Part shown: piece after piece, positions 54,156 to 63,684 of the stretch
Layout: each line of letters starts with the position of its first letter
Numbering within the stretch: the stretch's first letter is position 1
Assembly (NCBI RefSeq): GCF_036345915.1
Contig: NZ_CP107785.1
Coordinates: 124,001 to 188,000, forward strand
From: Nocardia sp. NBC_00565
Lineage (GTDB): Bacteria > Actinomycetota > Actinomycetes > Mycobacteriales > Mycobacteriaceae
Reading direction: 5' to 3'
DNA: 64,000 nucleotides
Made by a program: the position numbers and the translations under genes
The notes under the pieces: generated by a model
What the model saw: the letters and a program-made list of their open reading frames with translations, nothing else
Told to the model about the DNA's origin: nothing
Database searches by the model: none

Positions 54156-55529
54156 CTAGAACCGCCAGCGGGTCAGCTCGACCAGCTTGGCGGGGCTGAT
54201 ATCCCGATAGCGTTCGGCCTCGGCGCGGCGCACGGTGAGCAGGGCGTCGTGCATTTCGACGCCCAGGGCCTCGGCGAGCACCTTGGAGTCCGCGAGTGCG
54301 TCGGCAGCCTCGAGCGGGTTGGTGGGCAGTCGACGCACACCGGACAGCATGAGTCGTTCGGCGTCGAATCCCATCGGATCACCAATGATTTCGGCTGGTA
54401 GCCGCAGTTCTTCGGCGACACCCGCGAGTCCGGCGGCGATGACCGTGCCGACGATCAGATACGGGTTACCGGTCGCGTCGAAACATTTGATCTCCGCATT
54501 GGCCGCCCACTCCTCGGTGCCCTGCACACCGGTGATGAAGCGCAGGGCCGCTTCCCGCGTCTCCCGGCCCCAGCATTGCCAGACCCCGGCCCACCGCGAG
54601 GGTTGCAGTCGAAGGAAACTCGCCGGATTGCCCGCACCGACCGCGACCAGCGCGGGCAGTTCACGCAGCACACCGGCCAGGAACGCCTCGCCGACGCGGC
54701 GCATGCCGTAGGGGCCTTCGCCCTTGGCCAGCAGCGGTCCCTGCTCGTCGTGCAGCGAAAGATGCAGGTGCGCACCGGAACCCGCGCCGCCGGGCTCGAT
54801 ACACGGCGCGAGCAGCGCGCGCCAGCCGTATTGCGCGCTCATCTGCCGGATCGTGTGCCGGACCAGGACCGCGTCGTCGGCGGCCGCGACCGGATCATTG
54901 GGCGCGACCGACAACTCCAGTTGCGAGAGTGCGTATTCGGGATGGAACTGATCGACGGCGATCTCCTGGCGCTCCAAGGCCGCGACGAGATCGCTGGCGT
55001 ATTCGGCCACCTGGCTCAGCCGGATCATGCTGTAGGCGGGTCCGTACATGGCTGGAACGAAATCGTGCTCGGCATCGGCGCGGCCGACCGCCCACTCCGT
55101 CTCGAACGCCATCGACAGCCGCAGACCGGACTCCTGCGCCGCCTCGGCCTGCCGGGTCGCGAAGGCGCGCTGGCAGGCGACGAAGCGGGTGCCGTCCTGG
55201 GTGAACTTATCGGCGGGCGCCCACGCCCAGCCCGGCTGACAGGCGAGTTCGGTCAACCGGGACAGGTCGGGGATCAGGCGCAGATCGCCATCGGGTCCGC
55301 CGAGGTATCGGCCGACGGACATCAGATCGTCGAAGGTGAACGTCTCGAAACAAGGCGAAACGCCGATGCCGTATCTGGCGGCGTGCGCCAGCCGCCCCTT
55401 CGGCACGGTCTTCACTCTGGTTATCCCGGCGTTGTCCACGAAGGACAGGGCAACCATATGGGCCTCGAGGTGCCCGATCAACGCATCGTGGGCACCTTCG
55501 GCCGGGATCCGATCCGGCATGTTGGGCAT
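54156..55529 (-). CDS. Glutamine-synthetase-like enzyme (gamma-glutamylamine synthetase type)
   Basis: 457 residues from ATG 55529; ATG 55520 and TTG 55538 are alternatives. GS motifs: FETEWAV, GAGSGAHLHLSL (the ATP/Mg loop), NPASFLRLQPSRWAG (the NxxSxxRLxP block) and NPYL near the C-terminus. Short relative to type I GlnA and without the adenylylation Tyr segment, so probably not the housekeeping enzyme; it may join glutamate to another amine. Coupled to the amidohydrolase gene. Confidence 0.87.
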   Translation of the reverse strand: MPNMPDRIPAEGAHDALIGHLEAHMVALSFVDNAGITRVKTVPKGRLAHAARYGIGVSPCFETFTFDDLMSVGRYLGGPDGDLRLIPDLSRLTELACQPGWAWAPADKFTQDGTRFVACQRAFATRQAEAAQESGLRLSMAFETEWAVGRADAEHDFVPAMYGPAYSMIRLSQVAEYASDLVAALERQEIAVDQFHPEYALSQLELSVAPNDPVAAADDAVLVRHTIRQMSAQYGWRALLAPCIEPGGAGSGAHLHLSLHDEQGPLLAKGEGPYGMRRVGEAFLAGVLRELPALVAVGAGNPASFLRLQPSRWAGVWQCWGRETREAALRFITGVQGTEEWAANAEIKCFDATGNPYLIVGTVIAAGLAGVAEELRLPAEIIGDPMGFDAERLMLSGVRRLPTNPLEAADALADSKVLAEALGVEMHDALLTVRRAEAERYRDISPAKLVELTRWRF

Positions 55530-55653
55530 GAATCCCAAGATAATCCGCGTACGCCCGCCGCGGTACGGACTCGGCCGATGGACCGCCGGATGGCGGGAAT
55601 TGGGCGCTCAGGCCAGTCCGGCCTGCTGCCGGGCTGGTCAGTAAGCTGTACCC

Positions 55654-56919
55654 ATGACGGTAGGAACGGCGACCGGCCAGGATGTCCGCGAGATCGTGCA
55701 CGATGCCGCGCGGAGGGCGCGCGTCGCCTCGCGTGTCCTCGCGCAGCTGACCACAGCGCAGAAGAACGAGGCGCTGCATGCGGCCGCCGACGCGTTGCTC
55801 GCGGCGGCCGATTCCGTGCTCGATGCCAATGTCGAGGATCAACTGGCCGCCAAGTCGGCGGGGATCGAGGAGTCGCTGCTGGATCGGCTGCGGCTGAACA
55901 AGCCGCGCATCGATGGCATCGCCTCCGGGCTGCGCCAGGTGGCCGGACTGCCCGATCCGATCGGGGTGGTCCTGCGCGGCTCGACGCTGCCGAACGGGCT
56001 GGAGATCCGGCAGGTCCGGGTGCCGCTCGGCGTGGTCGGCATGGTCTACGAGGCCCGGCCGAACGTCACCGTCGACGCCTTCGGGCTGACGCTCAAATCC
56101 GGCAATGCCGCACTGCTGCGCGGGTCCTCCTCGGCCGCGCACTCCAATGCCGCGCTGGTCGCGGTGTTGCGGGAAGCGCTTGTCGCGCAGGATCTTCCGG
56201 CCGATGCCGTGCAGCTGCTGCCCAGCTTCGACCGCTCCAGCGTGATCCACCTGATCCAGGCCCGCGGCCTGGTCGACGTGGTGATCCCGCGCGGCGGCGC
56301 CGGGCTGATCAACGCGGTGGTCCGCGACGCGCAGGTGCCGACCATCGAGACCGGCACCGGCAACTGCCACGTCTACGTGCATGCCGCCGCCGATCTGGAG
56401 ATGGCCGAGCAGATCCTGATCAACGCCAAGACCCGCCGTCCCAGCGTCTGCAATGCCGCCGAGACGGTGCTCATCGACGATGCCATCGCCACCACCGCGG
56501 TGCCGCGGCTGATCCAGGCGCTGGAGCGCCACGGCGTCACCGTGCACGGTGACCTGCCAGGCCTGGTACCCGCCAACGATCAGGACTGGGGCGAGGAGTA
56601 CCTCACGCTCGATATCGCGCTGAAGGTCGTCGCCGATCTGGACGCGGCCGTCGAGCACATCAACACCTGGGGTACCGGCCACACCGAGGCCATTGTCACC
56701 GGTGAGCTGGCCGCGGCCAACGAATTCACCAGCCGCGTCGACGCCGCCGCCGTCATGGTGAACGCCTCCACCGCCTTCACCGACGGCGAGCAGTTCGGCT
56801 TCGGCGCCGAAATCGGCATCTCCACCCAGAAGCTGCACGCCCGCGGCCCGATGGCGCTGCCCGAGCTGACCTCCACCAAGTGGATCGTCTGGGGCGACGG
56901 TCAGATCCGCCCGGTCTAG
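55654..56919 (+). CDS. proA: Gamma-glutamyl phosphate reductase
   Basis: 421 residues. Reduces glutamyl phosphate to glutamate semialdehyde in proline synthesis. Family motifs are seen: the [20 protein letters not shown] segment, [25 protein letters not shown], and the catalytic Cys in [14 protein letters not shown]. Works with ProB, encoded about 44 kb upstream at 10330. It is followed by the moxR-VWA pair as in M. tuberculosis (Rv2427c-Rv2425c). Confidence 0.97.
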   Translation: MTVGTATGQDVREIVHDAARRARVASRVLAQLTTAQKNEALHAAADALLAAADSVLDANVEDQLAAKSAGIEESLLDRLRLNKPRIDGIASGLRQVAGLPDPIGVVLRGSTLPNGLEIRQVRVPLGVVGMVYEARPNVTVDAFGLTLKSGNAALLRGSSSAAHSNAALVAVLREALVAQDLPADAVQLLPSFDRSSVIHLIQARGLVDVVIPRGGAGLINAVVRDAQVPTIETGTGNCHVYVHAAADLEMAEQILINAKTRRPSVCNAAETVLIDDAIATTAVPRLIQALERHGVTVHGDLPGLVPANDQDWGEEYLTLDIALKVVADLDAAVEHINTWGTGHTEAIVTGELAAANEFTSRVDAAAVMVNASTAFTDGEQFGFGAEIGISTQKLHARGPMALPELTSTKWIVWGDGQIRPV

Positions 56920-57013
56920 CGGGGAGCCGAATTCTTTCGGCGTAAGAACCGCTGATCACTTGCTTCGGACCGTCCCGTAGCGTGAGGGGTGAGTTTGGAA
57001 GGAAGGACGCCAC

Positions 57014-57895
57014 GTGGCTACCGATAGCGCAGTGCAGGAGCCGATTTTTACATCGGTCGACGATGTGATCGAGCAGCTGGCCACGACCGGGTACCTGGCC
57101 GATAAGGCCACGGCGACCTCGGTGTTCCTGGCCGACCGTCTCGGTAAGCCGCTGCTCATCGAGGGCCCGGCCGGTGTCGGCAAGACCGAACTGGCCAGGG
57201 CGGTCGCGCAGACGGCAGGCGCGGAACTGGTTCGCCTGCAGTGTTATGAGGGCGTCGACGAGGCCCGCGCGCTGTACGAGTGGAATCACGCCAAGCAGAT
57301 TCTGCGCATCCAGGCCTCCAGCGAAAACGACTGGGAGGAAACCAAGGCAGACGTCTTCACCGAGGAGTTCCTGCTGTCGCGGCCGCTGCTGACCGCGATC
57401 CGGCGCACCGATCCGACCGTGCTGCTCATCGACGAGACCGATAAGGCCGACGTCGAGATCGAGGGTCTGCTGCTCGAGGTGCTCAGCGATTTCGCCGTCA
57501 CCGTCCCGGAGCTCGGCACCATCATCGCGGCCCGCAAACCGTTCGTCGTGCTGACCTCCAACGCCACCCGCGAACTGTCCGAGGCGCTCAAGCGTCGCTG
57601 CCTCTACCTGCACCTGGACTTCCCGGACGAGGAACTCGAGCGCCGCATCCTGGCCAGCCGGGTGCCGGAGCTGTCCGCCGCGGTCGCCGCCCAGCTGGTG
57701 CGGATCGTGCACGTGCTGCGCGGTATGCAGCTGAAGAAGCTGCCGAGTGTCGCCGAATCCATCGACTGGGGCCGCACGCTGCTCGCACTTGGCCTGCAGG
57801 ATCTCGATGACACCACGGTGCGCGCCACCCTCGGTGTCGTGCTCAAACACCAGGCCGACCACCAGCGCGCGCTGGCCGAGCTGAAGCTGGCCTGA
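57014..57895 (+). CDS. MoxR-type AAA ATPase
   Basis: 293 residues from GTG 57014 with GGAAGGA upstream. Walker A GPAGVGKTELA, Walker B VLLIDETDKAD, and sensor-1 VLTSNATRELS. MoxR ATPases act with VWA proteins to assemble or activate partner complexes, often metal enzymes. The coupled VWA gene is 3 bases downstream. Orthologous position to Rv2426c. Confidence 0.94.
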   Translation: MATDSAVQEPIFTSVDDVIEQLATTGYLADKATATSVFLADRLGKPLLIEGPAGVGKTELARAVAQTAGAELVRLQCYEGVDEARALYEWNHAKQILRIQASSENDWEETKADVFTEEFLLSRPLLTAIRRTDPTVLLIDETDKADVEIEGLLLEVLSDFAVTVPELGTIIAARKPFVVLTSNATRELSEALKRRCLYLHLDFPDEELERRILASRVPELSAAVAAQLVRIVHVLRGMQLKKLPSVAESIDWGRTLLALGLQDLDDTTVRATLGVVLKHQADHQRALAELKLA

Positions 57896-57898
57896 GCC

Positions 57899-59317
57899 AT
57901 GACGCCGGGATCGGTGCCCACGGACTTCAGTGCGCCGCACGGGATTCCGGGGCATCTGGTGAGTTTCGTCGAGGCGTTGCGGGCCCGTGGTATTCCGGTG
58001 GGGCCGTCGGAGACCGTGGACGCGGGCCGGGTGGTGACCGTACTGGATCTGCTGGACCGCGACGTGTTGCGCGAGGGCTTGGCATGTGCGCTGTTGCGCC
58101 GCACCACCCATCGCAGCACCTTCGACGGGCTGTTCGATCTGTGGTTCCCGGCCGCGCTCGGTGATCGTGGCGGTGACATCGATGATATCGAGATCCCGCG
58201 CACGCCAACGGGTGAGGTCGATATCCAGGCACTGCGCGAATTGCTCGCCGAGTTGCTGACCGACGAACATGCGGGGCGGCGGCTGGAACTGCTCGCGGCA
58301 CAGATCGTCGAACAGCTGGGGCAGTACCAATCTGCGCGCGGCCCATCGTATTCGGCGTACCAGGCGCTGAAAGACGTACAGCCGCAAACACTGCTGGCCA
58401 AGATCCTGGCCGGGCTCGGCGCCGGGCCTGATACCAGCGATTTCGATACCGAGGTCGCGCGAAGGACAGCCCGGCAGCGTATCGATGATTTCCGCGAGAG
58501 CGTGGAGTCGGAGACGCGCAGGCGGGTCGCCGAGCGGATCGGCCGGGAACGCGTGGCGAGCTACAGCGTCAAGCGGCAGGTGGAGGATGTCGACTTCCTG
58601 CGTGCCTCGGAGACCGAGTTGGCCGAGATGCGGCGCAGCACCCAACGACTGGCCCGGATCCTCGCATCCCGGCTTGCCGTGCGGCGCAGGCATGCTCGCC
58701 GTGGCGAGATCGATATGCGCAAGACGCTGCGCAAGTCCATGTCGACTGGCGGTGTGCCGATCGACCTGGTGAACCGCAAGCCGCGGCCCGGCCGTCCGGA
58801 GCTGGTCCTGCTCTGCGATGTGTCCGGTTCGGTGGCCGGGTTCAGCAACTTCACGCTGCTGCTGGTCAACGCGCTGCGCGAACAGTTCTCGCGGGTGCGC
58901 ATCTTCGCCTTCGTGGACCGGACCGATGAGGTGACCCGGTTCTTCGATCCGAACACCCAGCTGGACAAGTCGATGGCCCGGATCTTCGCTGAGGCGGATG
59001 TCGTCGGCCTGGACGGACATTCCGACTACGGCAGCGCACTGGCCGGATTCGCGCAGGACTTCCCCGATGCGGTCACCGCCCGCAGCTCGCTGCTGATTCT
59101 GGGGGACGCGCGCACGAATTACCGTGATCCGGAACTGGATACGCTGCGCTCACTGGTGCGTACCGCCAAGCACGCACACTGGCTCAACCCCGAGATGCGC
59201 ACCAATTGGGGTTCGGGTGATTCCGCCGCCGACAAGTATCAGCAAGTGATCGAGATGCACGAATGCCGCTCGGCCAAACAACTGACCGCGGTGGTGTCCC
59301 GACTACTTCCGGTGTGA
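57899..59317 (+). CDS. CoxE-like VWA-domain protein
   Basis: 472 residues. A helical N-terminal part with DxxRRxVAER segments, then a von Willebrand A domain with the MIDAS sequence CDVSGSVAGFSNF (near 300) and the later DGHSDYGSALAG and LGDARTNY. Partner of the MoxR ATPase encoded just before it. Corresponds by position to Rv2425c. Confidence 0.92.
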   Translation: MTPGSVPTDFSAPHGIPGHLVSFVEALRARGIPVGPSETVDAGRVVTVLDLLDRDVLREGLACALLRRTTHRSTFDGLFDLWFPAALGDRGGDIDDIEIPRTPTGEVDIQALRELLAELLTDEHAGRRLELLAAQIVEQLGQYQSARGPSYSAYQALKDVQPQTLLAKILAGLGAGPDTSDFDTEVARRTARQRIDDFRESVESETRRRVAERIGRERVASYSVKRQVEDVDFLRASETELAEMRRSTQRLARILASRLAVRRRHARRGEIDMRKTLRKSMSTGGVPIDLVNRKPRPGRPELVLLCDVSGSVAGFSNFTLLLVNALREQFSRVRIFAFVDRTDEVTRFFDPNTQLDKSMARIFAEADVVGLDGHSDYGSALAGFAQDFPDAVTARSSLLILGDARTNYRDPELDTLRSLVRTAKHAHWLNPEMRTNWGSGDSAADKYQQVIEMHECRSAKQLTAVVSRLLPV

Positions 59318-59327
59318 GGAGCGAGCT

Positions 59328-59669
59328 TTGAACGAGGCCGACCTGCTGAAGTACTGTCTCGCCAAACCCGGTGCCTGGCAGGATGAGCCGTGGGAAGGCG
59401 ATATCGTCGCGAAGGTCGCCGATAAGATCTTCGCCTTCCTCGGGTCGGCGTCGGTCGGGCTCAAATGCGGTGCCAATCGGGCCGAGGCCGATGAACTGGT
59501 GCTGATCTACCCCGAAGATGTCGCGGCATCGGCGTATATCGGCCGCTATGGCTGGAACACCATCAAGCTGGACGGGGCGGTGCCCGCGGACGAACTGCGC
59601 GAACTGATCGATCAGTCCTATGACGTGGTGGTGCGCAAGCTCCCCAAATCCAAGCGTCCGACCGGTTAA
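59328..59669 (+). CDS. MmcQ/YjbR family protein
   Basis: 113 residues from TTG 59328 with GAGGAG upstream; without the TTG the conserved N-terminus would be lost. The order LLKYCLAKPGAWQDEPW, KIFAFLG, SVGLKC, and GWNTIKLDG with the final DQSYDVVVRKLPKS is that of the MmcQ/YjbR (CyaY-like fold) family. Function unknown. Confidence 0.9.
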   Translation: MNEADLLKYCLAKPGAWQDEPWEGDIVAKVADKIFAFLGSASVGLKCGANRAEADELVLIYPEDVAASAYIGRYGWNTIKLDGAVPADELRELIDQSYDVVVRKLPKSKRPTG

Positions 59670-59739
59670 CAAAACCGATGGTCGCGGCCATCAGCTTTCC
59701 TTAAGCGGATCGTTGGCGCTGGACACCAAGATTCGTCGC

Positions 59740-61629
59740 ATGGTGAAGAGCACGCCGGATGGTGCACGGGCCGGGTCGGGCCAGGGTGGTGGGTCGGGTC
59801 AGGGGAGTGGGCCGGACCAGAGTTATTCGTTCCAGGTCGATTTACGCGGGATAGTGGACCTGCTGTCGCATCACCTGTACTCGAGCCCGCGGGTCTACAT
59901 TCGTGAGCTGTTGCAGAACGCGGTCGACGCCGTTACCGCGCGCAAGCAGCTCGATCCCTTGGCCCCCACCGCGATTCGTTTCGTCATCGACGAATCCGGT
60001 CTGCGGATATCTGATCCGGGCATCGGTCTCACCGAGTCGGATGTGCACCGCTTTCTCGCGACTATCGGACATTCGTCGAAGCGTGACGATATCGAGGGCG
60101 CCCGGCGAGAGTTCCTCGGGCAGTTCGGCATCGGGCTGCTGGCTTGCTTCACCGTCGCCGAGACCGTCCGGGTGGTCACCCGCTCGGCCGGCGATCCGGC
60201 CGCACCACCCGTCGAATGGCTGGCCGCCGCCGACGGCACCTACTCGCTTCGCTCGCTCGACCCGGAAGACCATCAAAACCCCGGCACCACAGTGCATCTC
60301 ACGCCGCGTGCCGGTGCGGAACCCTGGTTCGCGCCGGGACGGGTGCTGGAACTGGTCCGCGATTACGGGTCGCTGCTGCCCTATGAGGTGACGGTCGAGG
60401 CGAACGGCGCGGGACTACGCGCCACCGACAGGCGGCCGGTATGGCAGCGTAACTACGCGTCTCCGGCTCAGCGTCGCGCCGCGCTGTTCGAATATGGCGA
60501 GCGAGTACTCGGCTTCACTCCGCTGGATGTGATCGATCTCGATGCCGAATTGGCGGGACTCAGCGGCGTCGCCTTCGTCCTGTCGCAGCCGGGCAATCCG
60601 GCCGAAAGCAGCGCGCACCGGGTGTATCTCAAGGGCATGCTGCTCGGTGACGCGGTGCGCGGATTGCTGCCGGACTGGGCCTTTTTCGTGCGCTGCGTGA
60701 TCGACACCGACAGCCTGCGGCCGACCGCCTCGCGGGAGGGACTCTACGAGGACGAACGTCTCGCCATCGTCCGCGACAGCCTCGGCGACCGAATGCGCGA
60801 CTGGCTCACCGAAATCGCCGCCGAACAGCCCGAGCGACTGGCCACCTTCCTGTCCGTGCACGCGCTCGGGGTCAAGGCGATGGCCCGGCATTCCCCGGAC
60901 ATGCTGCGGATCATGTTGCCGCACTTGTTGTTCGAGACGACCGATGGCCGGGTTCCGCTGACCGAATTCGCGCGCAACCATCCGGCGGTGCGGGTGACGG
61001 CGACGGTGGAGGAGTTCCGCCAGGTGGCCGCGACGGCGGCCGCGCAGGGCATCGGCGTCGTCAATGGCGGCTACACCTATGACGCGGAACTGCTCGCCCT
61101 GCTGCCCTCGATCCTGCCCGGCGTGACGGTGACCGAATTGGACGCGGACGCGGTCACCGCCGCCTTGGACCTGGTCGACCCGGCCGATGAACTGGCGCTG
61201 GCCCCAGTGCTCGCCGCCGCCCGCATCGCACTGGATCCGCTGTCCTGCGATGTGATTCTGCGTGCGTTCCATCCGGTTTCGGTGCCCGCGCTACATCTGG
61301 ACAGTCGCGGTGCCCGCAATGAACGAACGCGGGTCGACACCGCGGCCGACGCGGCCGAGCTCTGGGGCGAAATCCTCGGCGCCCTCGAGGCCAGCGCACC
61401 GCGCGCCCAGTTGGTACTGAACCACCACAGTCCGGTGGTGCGCCGACTGAGTCGGATCGGCGATCCCGCCTTCCTGAAGACCGCGCTCGAATCGCTGTAC
61501 GGCCAGGCGTTATTGATGACGCACCGGCCGCTGCGCCCGGCCGACACCGCGCTGCTCAACCGCGCGTTCGGTGAATTCCTCAGCTGGGCGACCCGGCACG
61601 CGGCGGGCGAGTCCGCGGGGGAGGCCTGA
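59740..61629 (+). CDS. HSP90-family ATPase (HtpG-like)
   Basis: 629 residues from ATG 59740; GTG 59743 and upstream codons are alternatives and no good ribosome-binding site distinguishes them. A Gly/Ser/Gln-rich leader precedes the GHKL ATPase domain: RELLQNAVDAVT (Glu/Asn), DPGIGLTE, GQFGIGLLA. The middle domain follows with SLRPTASREGLYEDE. The C-terminal domain is divergent from E. coli HtpG. Coupled to a TPR gene, which suggests a chaperone/co-chaperone pair. Confidence 0.88.
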   Translation: MVKSTPDGARAGSGQGGGSGQGSGPDQSYSFQVDLRGIVDLLSHHLYSSPRVYIRELLQNAVDAVTARKQLDPLAPTAIRFVIDESGLRISDPGIGLTESDVHRFLATIGHSSKRDDIEGARREFLGQFGIGLLACFTVAETVRVVTRSAGDPAAPPVEWLAAADGTYSLRSLDPEDHQNPGTTVHLTPRAGAEPWFAPGRVLELVRDYGSLLPYEVTVEANGAGLRATDRRPVWQRNYASPAQRRAALFEYGERVLGFTPLDVIDLDAELAGLSGVAFVLSQPGNPAESSAHRVYLKGMLLGDAVRGLLPDWAFFVRCVIDTDSLRPTASREGLYEDERLAIVRDSLGDRMRDWLTEIAAEQPERLATFLSVHALGVKAMARHSPDMLRIMLPHLLFETTDGRVPLTEFARNHPAVRVTATVEEFRQVAATAAAQGIGVVNGGYTYDAELLALLPSILPGVTVTELDADAVTAALDLVDPADELALAPVLAAARIALDPLSCDVILRAFHPVSVPALHLDSRGARNERTRVDTAADAAELWGEILGALEASAPRAQLVLNHHSPVVRRLSRIGDPAFLKTALESLYGQALLMTHRPLRPADTALLNRAFGEFLSWATRHAAGESAGEA

Positions 61630-61630
61630 G

Positions 61631-63586
61631 ATGGACACCTCCGAGATCCAGACGGCACTGGTGCAGAGCCGTTCGCTGCCGCACGGACGCGGCCGCACCG
61701 AACGCCTGGAAACCCTTGCCGCCGCAGCGAAATCGGCTCCCGACCGGGCACTGGAGGGGAGTGTCCTGTTGGAGCTGGCGAAGGCCTATGCCTATGCGGG
61801 CGAACGCGATCTGGCCCCGGTCGCCTACGGCAGGCTGCTGCGGATCTACGACGAATTCCCCGCCGAACTCGGTCCGATGACGCATTCGGTGCACTGGTAC
61901 CTGAAATGGCTGACCTGGGGCCTGATCGAGAACCCAGCGGTGCCACTGCGGACCACCTATCGCTGGCTCGACGAACTCGAAAGCCGTTACCGGCAGCGCG
62001 GATACAGTGCTCGGCCGGTGCTCGCGCTGCGCTCGGACCTGGCCCGCGAACTGGGTGAGCACGACGCGGCGGCGAAGCTGCTCGACGCGGCCCGTGCCGC
62101 GCCGCGCGACAGTATGTCCGACTGCGACGCCTGCGAACGCGACCAATGGGGCGCGAACTACGCGCAGGCCGGCGATGACGAGGCCGCGCTGGAGTGCTGG
62201 GGTCCGGTCATCGACGGCGCGCGCAGCTGTGCCGAGCAGCCGCACCGGGTGCTCGGGCAGGCGTTGCTGCCGATGCTGCGTACCGGTCGCGCCGCCGAGG
62301 CGCGCAGCGCGTATTTGACGGGTTATCCACTGGTACGCCACCTTCCGGATCTGCGCCGCTCGGTGGGCGAGCACATCGAGTTCTGTGCGTTGACCGGGAA
62401 CGAGGCACGCGGGCTCGAAATCCTGGCCGAACATACGGCGTGGCTCACCGACCCCGGCGCCGACGTCGCCATCCGGCTCGCCTTCATCACGGGTGTCTGG
62501 GTGCTGCTGCGGCGATTGACCGAGCTCGGTCACGGTGGTCTCGAAGTCGGTGCGGGAACGGTGGATTCGGTGCGCGCGGACCTGACCGTCGAAATCGACG
62601 AGCTGACCGCACGATACGACGCCCGCAACGGCAGTACGGTGGTCGGCGATCGGATCGCAGCCCGGCTCGCTCAGCGGCCGCTGGTCGACCAGCTCCCGCT
62701 CGGTGTGCGAAACACCTTGCCGCGCAAGGTTGCTGCCATCGAGCCAGTCGCCAACACGTCCGCGGAGCAGGCCGAGGACGCACAGCAACTGGCCGAATTG
62801 GCCGCCCAGCGACTCGTCGACGATCCGGAGGACGCCGAACAGTATCTGCGGCAGGCACTCTCGATCGGCGCGACTGTTCTACCCGCCGAACATATCGCGC
62901 GCCTCAGTTCCCAGCTCGTCATGGCGCTGTCCGGGCAGCCGGGCCGGGAATTCGAATTGGCCGACGCGGCATTGACCGCGGCCGCGCGCTGGGAGCCGAT
63001 CTCGACCGCGGACGCGGAACACCTCACCTTTGTCGCCGCACGGGCGCTGCACCGGGCCGGGCGGTACGGCGAAGCGGCCGCGCTGTTCGAACAGCCGCTC
63101 GCGGCCGGTGCGATGCCCTATCCGCCCGCCGAGATGGCGATCCTGCGCCGCCAGTACGGCGAATCCCTGCGCAAGCTCAACCGCTACCGTGACGCGGCGC
63201 GGCAATTCGTCGAGGGCGCTCGATTGGTCGACAACGATCCCGATCGCGTCGAGTTGGCGGCCGAGCTGGCCTGGTCGGCGGCGTCGGTCCTGGATTTCTG
63301 CGGTGAGGACGAACAAGCGGTCGCCGCCTTCCTACGCGCGGCCCGACTGTGGGGCGAGCTCGGCCGCATCGGCTCGCGCGCCAGATGCCTGCGCTCGGCC
63401 GCCTGGCTGCAGCTCTACGGCAACGGCATGGCGCCGGATCGGCCATGGCTGGCGACGATGCGTGGACTGCTCGCGGAACTGGAGGAGCTGGCGCAGACTT
63501 CTCCGTCGGCCGAGGTCAACACCGAACTCCTGAACACCCGCAGTCAACTCGCGGATATGCAGAGCGACGTCAGCGAGGCGGACTGA
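61631..63586 (+). CDS. TPR-repeat protein, partner of HSP90-like protein
   Basis: 651 residues of helical repeats (for example LLELAKAYAYAGERDLAPVA and AARALHRAGRYGEAAALFEQ), a soluble protein without signal peptide. Begins one base after the HSP90-like stop. TPR proteins are known HSP90 co-chaperones, so a joint function is likely; targets are unknown. Confidence 0.85.
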   Translation: MDTSEIQTALVQSRSLPHGRGRTERLETLAAAAKSAPDRALEGSVLLELAKAYAYAGERDLAPVAYGRLLRIYDEFPAELGPMTHSVHWYLKWLTWGLIENPAVPLRTTYRWLDELESRYRQRGYSARPVLALRSDLARELGEHDAAAKLLDAARAAPRDSMSDCDACERDQWGANYAQAGDDEAALECWGPVIDGARSCAEQPHRVLGQALLPMLRTGRAAEARSAYLTGYPLVRHLPDLRRSVGEHIEFCALTGNEARGLEILAEHTAWLTDPGADVAIRLAFITGVWVLLRRLTELGHGGLEVGAGTVDSVRADLTVEIDELTARYDARNGSTVVGDRIAARLAQRPLVDQLPLGVRNTLPRKVAAIEPVANTSAEQAEDAQQLAELAAQRLVDDPEDAEQYLRQALSIGATVLPAEHIARLSSQLVMALSGQPGREFELADAALTAAARWEPISTADAEHLTFVAARALHRAGRYGEAAALFEQPLAAGAMPYPPAEMAILRRQYGESLRKLNRYRDAARQFVEGARLVDNDPDRVELAAELAWSAASVLDFCGEDEQAVAAFLRAARLWGELGRIGSRARCLRSAAWLQLYGNGMAPDRPWLATMRGLLAELEELAQTSPSAEVNTELLNTRSQLADMQSDVSEAD

Positions 63587-63684
63587 CGGCCGTTTGTGGA
63601 CTGTAAGGGAATTGATAGGCCGGATCGGCATCGTTGTCGATGACACCGGGATCGCCTCGGTGTGATGTCGATTCGGAGTTCCAG

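Noticed and set aside
54576..56552. A 658-codon plus-strand frame across the glutamine-synthetase-like and proA genes
   Set aside because: It is antisense to one real gene and out of frame with the other, and consists of Arg/Gly/Ala-rich sequence.
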